The position numbers and the translations under genes were made by a program. The notes beneath the pieces were generated by a model. That model was given only the letters and a program-made list of their open reading frames with translations. It was not told where the DNA came from and ran no database searches. From Artemisia argyi (Eukaryota > Streptophyta > Magnoliopsida > Asterales > Asteraceae), in contig CM060704.1 in NCBI GenBank assembly GCA_030686995.1, positions 171,303,718-171,367,717 of the forward strand: a DNA stretch of 64,000 bases, written 5' to 3'. Below are positions 23,214-35,754 of the stretch, piece after piece (within the stretch, counting starts at the first letter, position 1; the number at the start of each line of letters is the position of its first letter).

Positions 23214-25487
23214 TGTCACACCCCGCAGAAGGCGGAAACGCGAGGTGCAACATAATCAGTATACATCGCACAAGAGATATAGAACAATACCATAATTTAC
23301 ATTGAAGGAAAAGTATATCATTACAATATTGTTTTAGCCGACATCGGCAATTAAAATACAAAGTTTGGTTTCCAAAAGATAGAGTTTTAGTACATGATGA
23401 TCAGTAGTGACATGTGAAAACTTCATTATGCAAAGACCTTGAAGAAAAACTTACTGATGATCACCTGAAATGCATGAGAGAAAACGGGTCAACTATGAAA
23501 ATAGTTGGTGAGTATACACGGTTTAAGTAATAAGAAAAACCTTTAACAGAGAGTCCAAGTTTTCGGTCTTTATGAATAGTCCACAAGGCAAAGGCATTGT
23601 GAATCCACTCAGTTGCAAGTCTTGGCCATAACAAGACTTGCAACCTGTGTGTTCACAACCCATTGCATATAAAGTAGTACGTTTGATTGTCAAGTACATA
23701 TGGTCAATATAGTTCACAGTAAGGGCACAAAGTATATAATAAGTCAAGGCCGCTCCGAACAAGGGAGACTTTATAATGTTGCTCCGAACATGGGAGACTT
23801 GAAGTCACTCCACCACCTAGGCGAGATTTATTAGTCACTTCACCGACTTGGCAAAGATTTATTAGTCACTCCACCATGGCGAGATTTATTAAGGATGCTC
23901 TGAACATGAGAGACTTTATAACGTTGCTCCGAACAAGGGAGACTTTAAGTCTTAGAACGTACGGCACATTAAGTCTAAAAGTTCAAGTCAAAAGGTTCAA
24001 GAGTGCAAACAAGTTAAAATGTCAAGACAAGTCAAAAAGTTCAGATAATAGTGTTCGTAAATAGTAAACAAGTTTGTTTAAGTACGTTTTGCTTACTAGC
24101 ATAAATAGTGAAACAAGAGTCTTTTAAGTTCATATGAGAGTAAACAGTATTGTTCATGCATCCACCCCAAAACAATTAAAATAGTTAGAAAAGGGGGTTC
24201 GTGAATACTCACCTGTTACGAGCGATATGATGACAAAATGTATGAACTGAAATAAGGCGCGTACTCTAACCGCAACCTAAAGTGATAATGATTATGACCA
24301 AGAACACTAAACCTAAGTTTATACCCAAGCTTCCAACACTTATGCCTTGCAAGCCCTTAACCCAATTTAGCTCTTAATAAGTTGTATTCTTCTTATTGTT
24401 GTTTGAAAGCAGGTGGTAAACAAGGAGAGAATTGTGTGTATTATTTTCTTTTACTTGTGATAAATACTAGTTAGTGCTTCCCTTTTATATAAAGCTCAGA
24501 GTATGGCCTTTTTAGTATAAAAGTACTTCTTGACTTCTAGTAACTAGATTAGATAAAATAATACAATGGGAAAGTGTGATGAGGCTTGGTGTCGACCAAA
24601 GGGAAGTTAAGAGACCAAAGGACTTCCAACTTTTACATTAGCTTGTATTTGGGAAGTTTATTTGTTGTGCAAAAGGGTTTTTTTTTTGGTCAAAGAAGCA
24701 ATCTTTAAAAAATATATATAGGGTGTTCGTTGGTGGCTGACAAAGGAAAGGAGAAAGAGGCAATTGTTTATTAACCTACACTACATAAATTTAGTACTCA
24801 ATTACAAGAGGGTGGCGTTTGGTATTTTTTTTGTCAGCCAAAAATGAGGGAACAACTAGTCAAGCCACTCTTTTTCTTGTACACTTTAGTCTTCATTAGT
24901 TGTTTATATGTCAAATATGTAGTCAAAGATCTTTCACCTAGCCTTACTATTGAACCTAGGGGGACGGCTCAAATAGAGAAGAAAAAGAGAAGAAATCATG
25001 TGGTTTTATATAAAAATGTATTTTGCGAGTGTATTGGGTATTAATAATAGGTATTGGGTAATAGTTTTGTAGTTAACATTAAATACGTATAATTAAGTGG
25101 GCTTAGTAAAATAATTATAAAAGTGTAAGAAAATAATTTTTGTACTTTTGTAGTAATTTGGGAAATGTAAGAACGTACTAAAATAATTGTTGGGTGTGTC
25201 GGGTACATTTTTCAATTAAATCGTGAAAAGCCTTTATTAAATTAATACTCGTGAGTAAATAAAGATGCAGTCGCTCTAGCAATTAAATTATGAACTGGTG
25301 TAGTGGCAAGGTACCGTAATGTTGTAGACTAAATATAGTCTAAAGTCACAGTGCACAAGAGGGTTATTCTAGTTTTATGTTTATTTAACTAAAAAGTTAT
25401 ACGTAAAAAGTGTTCTTATAAAGTTTTAAAATTAATAAATCAGAGTTTGGAAATAAATGTTGACGTGGAAAATTACGGATTGTTACA
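23214..25487 (-). repeat. Array LTR 1 (outermost 3' LTR on element strand)
   Basis: 2,274 bp. Unit-specific marks: gttgtttgaaag (others gttgttcgaaag); shares cccaatttag, ggtgttcgttgg and ggacggctc with LTRs 4-6. Contains the short-repeat block at 23752-23945. Confidence 0.92.
23752..23945. repeat. Minisatellite-like block inside the array LTR
   Basis: Variants of gctccgaacaagggagactt (four copies) and of cactccaccNNNNNggcgagatttatt (three copies) interleave over about 190 bp. The same block recurs in every LTR copy at +3,135-bp steps. Confidence 0.8.
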
Positions 25488-25631
25488 GTCTACCAGCCAT
25501 AAAAGGAATCTCGTCCTCGAGATTCAGTTCGTTCATTCTATAGACGCATGTGATCCCGCTCAAATTTGATGAGGCAAACTTTCCCAATCTCGAACATAGC
25601 CCTCAAAAGACCTTTAGTTAGTCGCTTCTAA

Positions 25632-25675
25632 TTTAATCTCACAACTCATCCGACAAGAACTGTCATGAGATTAAA
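25632..25675 (-). other. Hairpin H1 of array internal region
   Basis: Perfect 10-bp stem tttaatctca/tgagattaaa around 24 nt that contain gacaagaactgtc. The enclosed sequence is nearly the same as in the neighbouring hairpin H2, while the stem sequence is unrelated. Recurs in every unit; in units 2 and 3 one stem pair becomes G-U. Confidence 0.75.
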
Positions 25676-25706
25676 CTGGAACGAATTGAGTAACGACTTG
25701 ACTCTC

Positions 25707-25756
25707 AGCTTGATTTTCGCAACTCATCAGACAAGAACTGTCACTAGAATCAAGCT
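25707..25756 (-). other. Hairpin H2 of array internal region, hammerhead-like core
   Basis: 9-bp stem agcttgatt/aatcaagct enclosing, on the minus strand, CUGAUGAG, then UUG, then CGAAA, in the order and spacing of a type III hammerhead core. The 5' stem strand ends UUC where the cleavage triplet would be. Helix I does not pair properly next to the site and helix II would be a single base pair, so activity is doubtful. Recurs at 28842, 31977, 35113 and 38247. Confidence 0.5.
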
Positions 25757-26333
25757 AGGAATCAATCTGTCTGGAAGATAGGATTCAACATCCTTGAAAA
25801 AGGTCTTTTGAAAGATTTGCTCGATTTTAGAATTGTTTACACCAATCAAATCAACTAATAAAAATATAACTAGGGTCGATGTCGTTAGGTCTCAGAGTAA
25901 TCAATGTCGTGAACTTCGACAGATGGTGCAATGACAGTCGTGACATAGAGATCGTAAAATGACGAGAACAAAGACGTGCTTAGTCTAACGAGTTATAAGA
26001 TAGAAAAGATAAAGTATACACATAGAAGCATATATAAGGTACGATAACACAAACGCGAACATACAAGCAGGTTATGGATACCCACCCGACCAATGCAATT
26101 TCAGGTGACCAGACTCTTTAGACCCGACCAAACATGATCTAAGACTACTACTCCCTTCATCGCATGATTCTTCCTGAATTATACATAGGTGATCAGGCTA
26201 TGCATACTTGAGGATTAATAATGCAATGCTAGGACTAGTCGACTCGTATGATTTTTGGTGTTTAAGAAAAACGTTATTTTGGTTATAGTTGCGATTTTTA
26301 TTTTAGAAAAATCGGCATTCTCTATAACCTCTA

Positions 26334-26345
26334 GCTCTGATACCA
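26334..26345 (-). promoter_or_regulatory. Primer binding site, unit 1 (repeated in each unit)
   Basis: gctctgatacca on plus, so tggtatcagagc on minus, three bases from the LTR end as in the neighbouring gypsy element. Further copies at 29469-29480, 32604-32615, 35740-35751 and 38874-38885. Confidence 0.92.
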
Positions 26346-26348
26346 ATC

Positions 26349-28622
26349 TGTCACACCCCGCAGAAGGCGGAAACGCGAGGTGCAACATAATCAGTATACA
26401 TCGCACAAGAGATATAGAACAATACCATAATTTACATTGAAGGAAAAGTATATCATTACAATATTGTTTTAGCCGACATCGGCAATTAAAATACAAAGTT
26501 TGGTTTCCAAAAGATAGAGTTTTAGTACATGATGATCAGTAGTGACATGTGAAAACTTCATTATGCAAAGACCTTGAAGAAAAACTTACTGATGATCACC
26601 TGAAATGCATGAGAGAAAACGGGTCAACTATGAAAATAGTTGGTGAGTATACACGGTTTAAGTAATAAGAAAAACCTTTAACAGAGAGTCCAAGTTTTCG
26701 GTCTTTATGAATAGTCCACAAGGCAAAGGCATTGTGAATCCACTCAGTTGCAAGTCTTGGCCATAACAAGACTTGCAACCTGTGTGTTCACAACCCATTG
26801 CATATAAAGTAGTACGTTTGATTGTCAAGTACATATGGTCAATATAGTTCACAGTAAGGGCACAAAGTATATAATAAGTCAAGGCCGCTCCGAACAAGGG
26901 AGACTTTATAATGTTGCTCCGAACATGGGAGACTTGAAGTCACTCCACCACCTAGGCGAGATTTATTAGTCACTTCACCGACTTGGCAAAGATTTATTAG
27001 TCACTCCACCATGGCGAGATTTATTAAGGATGCTCTGAACATGAGAGACTTTATAACGTTGCTCCGAACAAGGGAGACTTTAAGTCTTAGAACGTACGGC
27101 ACATTAAGTCTAAAAGTTCAAGTCAAAAGGTTCAAGAGTGCAAACAAGTTAAAATGTCAAGACAAGTCAAAAAGTTCAGATAATAGTGTTCGTAAATAGT
27201 AAACAAGTTTGTTTAAGTACGTTTTGCTTACTAGCATAAATAGTGAAACAAGAGTCTTTTAAGTTCATATGAGAGTAAACAGTATTGTTCATGCATCCAC
27301 CCCAAAACAATTAAAATAGTTAGAAAAGGGGGTTCGTGAATACTCACCTGTTACGAGCGATATGATGACAAAATGTATGAACTGAAATAAGGCGCGTACT
27401 CTAACCGCAACCTAAAGTGATAATGATTATGACCAAGAACACTAAACCTAAGTTTATACCCAAGCTTCCAACACTTATGCCTTGCAAGCCCTTAACCCGA
27501 TTTAGCTCTTAATAAGTTGTATTCTTCTTATTGTTGTTCGAAAGCAGGTGGTAAACAAGGAGAGAATTGTGTGTATTATTTTCTTTTACTTGTGATAAAT
27601 ACTAGTTAGTGCTTCCCTTTTATATAAAGCTCAGAGTATGGCCTTTTTAGTATAAAAGTACTTCTTGACTTCTAGTAACTAGATTAGATAAAATAATACA
27701 ATGGGAAAGTGTGATGAGGCTTGGTGTCGACCAAAGGGAAGTTAAGAGACCAAAGGACTTCCAACTTTTACATTAGCTTGTATTTGGGAAGTTTATTTGT
27801 TGTGCAAAAGGGTTTTTTTTTTGGTCAAAGAAGCAATCTTTAAAAAATATATATAGGGTGTTTGTTGGTGGCTGACAAAGGAAAGGAGAAAGAGGCAATT
27901 GTTTATTAACCTACACTACATAAATTTAGTACTCAATTACAAGAGGGTGGCGTTTGGTATTTTTTTTGTCAGCCAAAAATGAGGGAACAACTAGTCAAGC
28001 CACTCTTTTTCTTGTACACTTTAGTCTTCATTAGTTGTTTATATGTCAAATATGTAGTCAAAGATCTTTCACCTAGCCTTACTATTGAACCTAGGGGGAC
28101 GTCTCAAATAGAGAAGAAAAAGAGAAGAAATCATGTGGTTTTATATAAAAATGTATTTTGCGAGTGTATTGGGTATTAATAATAGGTATTGGGTAATAGT
28201 TTTGTAGTTAACATTAAATACGTATAATTAAGTGGGCTTAGTAAAATAATTATAAAAGTGTAAGAAAATAATTTTTGTACTTTTGTAGTAATTTGGGAAA
28301 TGTAAGAACGTACTAAAATAATTGTTGGGTGTGTCGGGTACATTTTTCAATTAAATCGTGAAAAGCCTTTATTAAATTAATACTCGTGAGTAAATAAAGA
28401 TGCAGTCGCTCTAGCAATTAAATTATGAACTGGTGTAGTGGCAAGGTACCGTAATGTTGTAGACTAAATATAGTCTAAAGTCACAGTGCACAAGAGGGTT
28501 ATTCTAGTTTTATGTTTATTTAACTAAAAAGTTATACGTAAAAAGTGTTCTTATAAAGTTTTAAAATTAATAAATCAGAGTTTGGAAATAAATGTTGACG
28601 TGGAAAATTACGGATTGTTACA
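26349..28622 (-). repeat. Array LTR 2
   Basis: 2,274 bp. Carries the second haplotype: cccgatttag, ggtgtttgttgg, ggacgtctc, shared only with LTR 3. Confidence 0.92.
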
Positions 28623-29483
28623 GTCTACCAGCCATAAAAGGAATCTCGTCCTCGAGATTCAGTTCGTTCATTCTATAGACGCATGTGATCCCGCTCAAAT
28701 TTGATGAGGCAAACTTTCCCAATCTCGAACATAGCCCTCAAAAGACCTTTAGTTAGTCGCTTCTAATTTAATCTCACAACTCATCCGACAAGAACTGTCA
28801 TGAAATTAAACTGAAACGAATTGAGTAACGACTTGACTCTCAGCTTGATTTTCGCAACTCATCAGACAATAACTGTCACTAGAATCAAGCTAGGAATCAA
28901 TCTGTCTGGAAGATAGGATTCAACATCCTTGAAAAAGGTCTTTTGAAAGATTTGCTCGATTTTAGAATTGTTTACACCAATCAAATCAACTAATAAAAAT
29001 ATAACTAGGGTCGATGTCGTTAGGTCTCAGAGTAATCAATGTCGTGAACTTCGACAGATGGTGCAATGACAGTCGTGACATAGAGATCGTAAAATGACGA
29101 GAACAAAGACGTGCTTAGTCTAACGAGTTATAAGATAGAAAAGATAAAGTATACACATAGAAGCATATATAAGGTACGATAACACAAACGCGAACATACA
29201 AGCAGGTTATGGATACCTACCCGACCAATGCAATTTCAGGTGACCAGACTCTTTAGACCCGACCAAACATGATCTAAGACTACTACTCCCTTCATCGCAT
29301 GATTCTTCCTGAATTATACATAGGTGATCAGGCTATGCATACTTGAGGATTAATAATGCAATGCTAGGACTAGTCGACTCGTATGATTTTTGGTGTTTAA
29401 GAAAAACGTTATTTTGGTTATAGTTGCGATTTTTATTTTAGAAAAATCGGCATTCTCTATAACCTCTAGCTCTGATACCAATC
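28623..29483 (-). repeat. Array internal region 2
   Basis: 861 bp. Second haplotype marks: catgaaattaaac, acaataactg, ggatacctaccc, shared with internal region 3. H2 hairpin at 28842-28891 has a changed loop (acaataactg). Confidence 0.9.
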
Positions 29484-31757
29484 TGTCACACCCCGCAGAA
29501 GGCGGAAACGCGAGGTGCAACATAATCAGTATACATCGCACAAGAGATATAGAACAATACCATAATTTACATTGAAGGAAAAGTATATCATTACAATATT
29601 GTTTTAGCCGACATCGGCAATTAAAATACAAAGTTTGGTTTCCAAAAGATAGAGTTTTAGTACATGATGATCAGTAGTGACATGTGAAAACTTCATTATG
29701 CAAAGACCTTGAAGAAAAACTTACTGATGATCACCTGAAATGCATGAGAGAAAACGGGTCAACTATGAAAATAGTTGGTGAGTATACACGGTTTAAGTAA
29801 TAAGAAAAACCTTTAACAGAGAGTCCAAGTTTTCGGTCTTTATGAATAGTCCACAAGGCAAAGGCATTGTGAATCCACTCAGTTGCAAGTCTTGGCCATA
29901 ACAAGACTTGCAACCTGTGTGTTCACAACCCATTGCATATAAAGTAGTACGTTTGATTGTCAAGTACATATGGTCAATATAGTTCACAGTAAGGGCACAA
30001 AGTATATAATAAGTCAAGGCCGCTCCGAACAAGGGAGACTTTATAATGTTGCTCCGAACATGGGAGACTTGAAGTCACTCCACCACCTAGGCGAGATTTA
30101 TTAGTCACTTCACCGACTTGGCAAAGATTTATTAGTCACTCCACCATGGCGAGATTTATTAAGGATGCTCTGAACATGAGAGACTTTATAACGTTGCTCC
30201 GAACAAGGGAGACTTTAAGTCTTAGAACGTACGGCACATTAAGTCTAAAAGTTCAAGTCAAAAGGTTCAAGAGTGCAAACAAGTTAAAATGTCAAGACAA
30301 GTCAAAAAGTTCAGATAATAGTGTTCGTAAATAGTAAACAAGTTTGTTTAAGTACGTTTTGCTTACTAGCATAAATAGTGAAACAAGAGTCTTTTAAGTT
30401 CATATGAGAGTAAACAGTATTGTTCATGCATCCACCCCAAAACAATTAAAATAGTTAGAAAAGGGGGTTCGTGAATACTCACCTGTTACGAGCGATATGA
30501 TGACAAAATGTATGAACTGAAATAAGGCGCGTACTCTAACCGCAACCTAAAGTGATAATGATTATGACCAAGAACACTAAACCTAAGTTTATACCCAAGC
30601 TTCCAACACTTATGCCTTGCAAGCCCTTAACCCGATTTAGCTCTTAATAAGTTGTATTCTTCTTATTGTTGTTCGAAAGCAGGTGGTAAACAAGGAGAGA
30701 ATTGTGTGTATTATTTTCTTTTACTTGTGATAAATACTAGTTAGTGCTTCCCTTTTATATAAAGCTCAGAGTATGGCCTTTTTAGTATAAAAGTACTTCT
30801 TGACTTCTAGTAACTAGATTAGATAAAATAATACAATGGGAAAGTGTGATGAGGCTTGGTGTCGACCAAAGGGAAGTTAAGAGACCAAAGGACTTCCAAC
30901 TTTTACATTAGCTTGTATTTGGGAAGTTTATTTGTTGTGCAAAAGGGTTTTTTTTTTGGTCAAAGAAGCAATCTTTAAAAAATATATATAGGGTGTTTGT
31001 TGGTGGCTGACAAAGGAAAGGAGAAAGAGGCAATTGTTTATTAACCTACACTACATAAATTTAGTACTCAATTACAAGAGGGTGGCGTTTGGTATTTTTT
31101 TTGTCAGCCAAAAATGAGGGAACAACTAGTCAAGCCACTCTTTTTCTTGTACACTTTAGTCTTCATTAGTTGTTTATATGTCAAATATGTAGTCAAAGAT
31201 CTTTCACCTAGCCTTACTATTGAACCTAGGGGGACGTCTCAAATAGAGAAGAAAAAGAGAAGAAATCATGTGGTTTTATATAAAAATGTATTTTGCGAGT
31301 GTATTGGGTATTAATAATAGGTATTGGGTAATAGTTTTGTAGTTAACATTAAATACGTATAATTAAGTGGGCTTAGTAAAATAATTATAAAAGTGTAAGA
31401 AAATAATTTTTGTACTTTTGTAGTAATTTGGGAAATGTAAGAACGTACTAAAATAATTGTTGGGTGTGTCGGGTACATTTTTCAATTAAATCGTGAAAAG
31501 CCTTTATTAAATTAATACTCGTGAGTAAATAAAGATGCAGTCGCTCTAGCAATTAAATTATGAACTGGTGTAGTGGCAAGGTACCGTAATGTTGTAGACT
31601 AAATATAGTCTAAAGTCACAGTGCACAAGAGGGTTATTCTAGTTTTATGTTTATTTAACTAAAAAGTTATACGTAAAAAGTGTTCTTATAAAGTTTTAAA
31701 ATTAATAAATCAGAGTTTGGAAATAAATGTTGACGTGGAAAATTACGGATTGTTACA
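29484..31757 (-). repeat. Array LTR 3
   Basis: 2,274 bp, apparently identical to LTR 2 at all marker sites. Confidence 0.92.
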
Positions 31758-32618
31758 GTCTACCAGCCATAAAAGGAATCTCGTCCTCGAGATTCAGTTC
31801 GTTCATTCTATAGACGCATGTGATCCCGCTCAAATTTGATGAGGCAAACTTTCCCAATCTCGAACATAGCCCTCAAAAGACCTTTAGTTAGTCGCTTCTA
31901 ATTTAATCTCACAACTCATCCGACAAGAACTGTCATGAAATTAAACTGAAACGAATTGAGTAACGACTTGACTCTCAGCTTGATTTTCGCAACTCATCAG
32001 ACAATAACTGTCACTAGAATCAAGCTAGGAATCAATCTGTCTGGAAGATAGGATTCAACATCCTTGAAAAAGGTCTTTTGAAAGATTTGCTCGATTTTAG
32101 AATTGTTTACACCAATCAAATCAACTAATAAAAATATAACTAGGGTCGATGTCGTTAGGTCTCAGAGTAATCAATGTCGTGAACTTCGACAGATGGTGCA
32201 ATGACAGTCGTGACATAGAGATCGTAAAATGACGAGAACAAAGACGTGCTTAGTCTAACGAGTTATAAGATAGAAAAGATAAAGTATACACATAGAAGCA
32301 TATATAAGGTACGATAACACAAACGCGAACATACAAGCAGGTTATGGATACCTACCCGACCAATGCAATTTCAGGTGACCAGACTCTTTAGACCCGACCA
32401 AACATGATCTAAGACTACTACTCCCTTCATCGCATGATTCTTCCTGAATTATACATAGGTGATCAGGCTATGCATACTTGAGGATTAATAATGCAATGCT
32501 AGGACTAGTCGACTCGTATGATTTTTGGTGTTTAAGAAAAACGTTATTTTGGTTATAGTTGCGATTTTTATTTTAGAAAAATCGGCATTCTCTATAACCT
32601 CTAGCTCTGATACCAATC
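31758..32618 (-). repeat. Array internal region 3
   Basis: 861 bp, same marks as internal region 2. Confidence 0.9.
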
Positions 32619-34893
32619 TGTCACACCCCGCAGAAGGCGGAAACGCGAGGTGCAACATAATCAGTATACATCGCACAAGAGATATAGAACAATACCATAA
32701 TTTACATTGAAGGAAAAGTATATCATTACAATATTGTTTTAGCCGACATCGGCAATTAAAATACAAAGTTTGGTTTCCAAAAGATAGAGTTTTAGTACAT
32801 GATGATCAGTAGTGACATGTGAAAACTTCATTATGCAAAGACCTTGAAGAAAAACTTACTGATGATCACCTGAAATGCATGAGAGAAAACGGGTCAACTA
32901 TGAAAATAGTTGGTGAGTATACACGGTTTAAGTAATAAGAAAAACCTTTAACAGAGAGTCCAAGTTTTCGGTCTTTATGAATAGTCCACAAGGCAAAGGC
33001 ATTGTGAATCCACTCAGTTGCAAGTCTTGGCCATAACAAGACTTGCAACCTGTGTGTTCACAACCCATTGCATATAAAGTAGTACGTTTGATTGTCAAGT
33101 ACATATGGTCAATATAGTTCGCAGTAAGGGCACAAAGTATATAATAAGTCAAGGCCGCTCCGAACAAGGGAGACTTTATAATGTTGCTCCGAACATGGGA
33201 GACTTGAAGTCACTCCACCACCTAGGCGAGATTTATTAGTCACTTCACCGACTTGGCAAAGATTTATTAGTCACTCCACCATGGCGAGATTTATTAAGGA
33301 TGCTCTGAACATGAGAGACTTTATAACGTTGCTCCGAACAAGGGAGACTTTAAGTCTTAGAACGTACGGCACATTAAGTCTAAAAGTTCAAGTCAAAAGG
33401 TTCAAGAGTGCAAACAAGTTAAAATGTCAAGACAAGTCAAAAAGTTCAGATAATAGTGTTCGTAAATAGTAAACAAGTTTGTTTAAGTACGTTTTGCTTA
33501 CTAGCATAAATAGTGAAACAAGAGTCTTTTAAGTTCATATGAGAGTAAACAGTATTGTTCATGCATCCACCCCATAACAATTAAAATAGTTAGAAAAGGG
33601 GGTTCGTGAATACTCACCTGTTACGAGCGATATGATGACAAAATGTATGAACTGAAATAAGGCGCGTACTCTAACCGCAACCTAAAGTGATAATGATTAT
33701 GACCAAGAACACTAAACCTAAGTTTATACCCAAGCTTCCAACACTTATGCCTTGCAAGCCCTTAACCCAATTTAGCTCTTAATAAGTTGTATTCTTCTTA
33801 TTGTTGTTCGAAAGCAGGTGGTAAACAAGGAGAGAATTGTGTGTATTATTTTCTTTTACTTGTGATAAATACTAGTTAGTGCTTCCCTTTTATATAAAGC
33901 TCAGAGTATGGCCTTTTTAGTATAAAAGTACTTCTTGACTTCTAGTAACTAGATTAGATAAAATAATACAATGGGAAAGTGTGATGAGGCTTGGTGTCGA
34001 CCAAAGGGAAGTTAAGAGACCAAAGGACTTCCAACTTTTACATTAGCTTGTATTTGGGAAGTTTATTTGTTGTGCAAAAGGGTTTTTTTTTTTGGTCAAA
34101 GAAGCAATCTTTAAAAAATATATATAGGGTGTTCGTTGGTGGCTGACAAAGGAAAGGAGAAAGAGGCAATTGTTTATTAACCTACACTACATAAATTTAG
34201 TACTCAATTACAAGAGGGTGGCGTTTGGTATTTTTTTTGTCAGCCAAAAATGAGGGAACAACTAGTCAAGCCACTCTTTTTCTTGTACACTTTAGTCTTC
34301 ATTAGTTGTTTATATGTCAAATATGTAGTCAAAGATCTTTCACCTAGCCTTACTATTGAACCTAGGGGGACGGCTCAAATAGAGAAGAAAAAGAGAAGAA
34401 ATCATGTGGTTTTATATAAAAATGTATTTTGCGAGTGTATTGGGTATTAATAATAGGTATTGGGTAATAGTTTTGTAGTTAACATTAAATACGTATAATT
34501 AAGTGGGCTTAGTAAAATAATTATAAAAGTGTAAGAAAATAATTTTTGTACTTTTGTAGTAATTTGGGAAATGTAAGAACGTACTAAAATAATTGTTGGG
34601 TGTGTCGGGTACATTTTTCAATTAAATCGTGAAAAGCCTTTATTAAATTAATACTCGTGAGTAAATAAAGATGCAGTCGCTCTAGCAATTAAATTATGAA
34701 CTCGTGTAGTGGCAAGGTACCGTAATGTTGTAGACTAAATATAGTCTAAAGTCACAGTGCACAAGAGGGTTATTCTAGTTTTATGTTTATTTAACTAAAA
34801 AGTTATACGTAAAAAGTGTTCTTATAAAGTTTTAAAATTAATAAATCAGAGTTTGGAAATAAATGTTGACGTGGAAAATTACGGATTGTTACA
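32619..34893 (-). repeat. Array LTR 4
   Basis: 2,275 bp. First-haplotype marks plus private changes: agttcgcagtaag, accccataac, one extra T in the poly(T), gaactcgtgtag. Confidence 0.92.
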
Positions 34894-35754
34894 GTCTACC
34901 AGCCATAAAAGGAATCTCGTCCTCGAGATTCAGTTCGTTCATTCTATAGACGCATGTGATCCCGCTCAAATTTGATGAGGCAAACTTTCCCAATCTCGAA
35001 CATAGCCCTCAAAAGACCTTTAGTTAGTCGCTTCTAATTTAATCTCACAACTCATCCGACAAGAACTGTCATGAGATTAAACTGAAACGAATTGAGTAAC
35101 GACTTGACTCTCAGCTTGATTTTCGCAACTCATCAGACAAGAACTGTCACTAGAATCAAGCTAGGAATCAATCTGTCTGGAAGATAGGATTCAACATCCT
35201 TGAAAAAGGTCTTTTGAAAGATTTGCTCGATTTTAGAATTGTTTACACCAATCAAATCAACTAATAAAAATATAACTAGGGTCGATGTCGTTAGGTCTCA
35301 GAGTAATCAATGTCGTGAACTTCGACAGATGGTGCAATGACAGTCGTGACATAGAGATCGTAAAATGACGAGAACAAAGACGTGCTTAGTCTAACGAGTT
35401 ATAAGATAGAAAAGATAAAGTATACACATAGAAGCATATATAAGGTACGATAACACAAACGCGAACATACAAGCAGGTTATGGATACCCACCCGACCAAT
35501 GCAATTTCAGGTGACCAGACTCTTTAGACCCGACCAAACATGATCTAAGACTACTACTCCCTTCATCGCATGATTCTTCCTGAATTATACATAGGTGATC
35601 AGGCTATGCATACTTGAGGATTAATAATGCAATGCTAGGACTAGTCGACTCGTATGATTTTTGGTGTTTAAGAAAAACGTTATTTTGGTTATAGTTGCGA
35701 TTTTTATTTTAGAAAAATCGGCATTCTCTATAACCTCTAGCTCTGATACCAATC
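34894..35754 (-). repeat. Array internal region 4
   Basis: 861 bp. Marks gagattaaactgaaacg and acaagaactg; like unit 1 except for the ggaacg/gaaacg site. Confidence 0.9.

Larger units (their letters stand above)
25488..26348 (-). repeat. Array internal region 1
   Basis: 861 bp, non-coding. On the minus strand: gat, primer site (26334-26345), AT-rich body, two consecutive hairpins (25707-25756 and 25632-25675), then the 3' end next to LTR 1. Marks: aaactggaacg, acaagaactg, ggatacccaccc. Confidence 0.9.
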
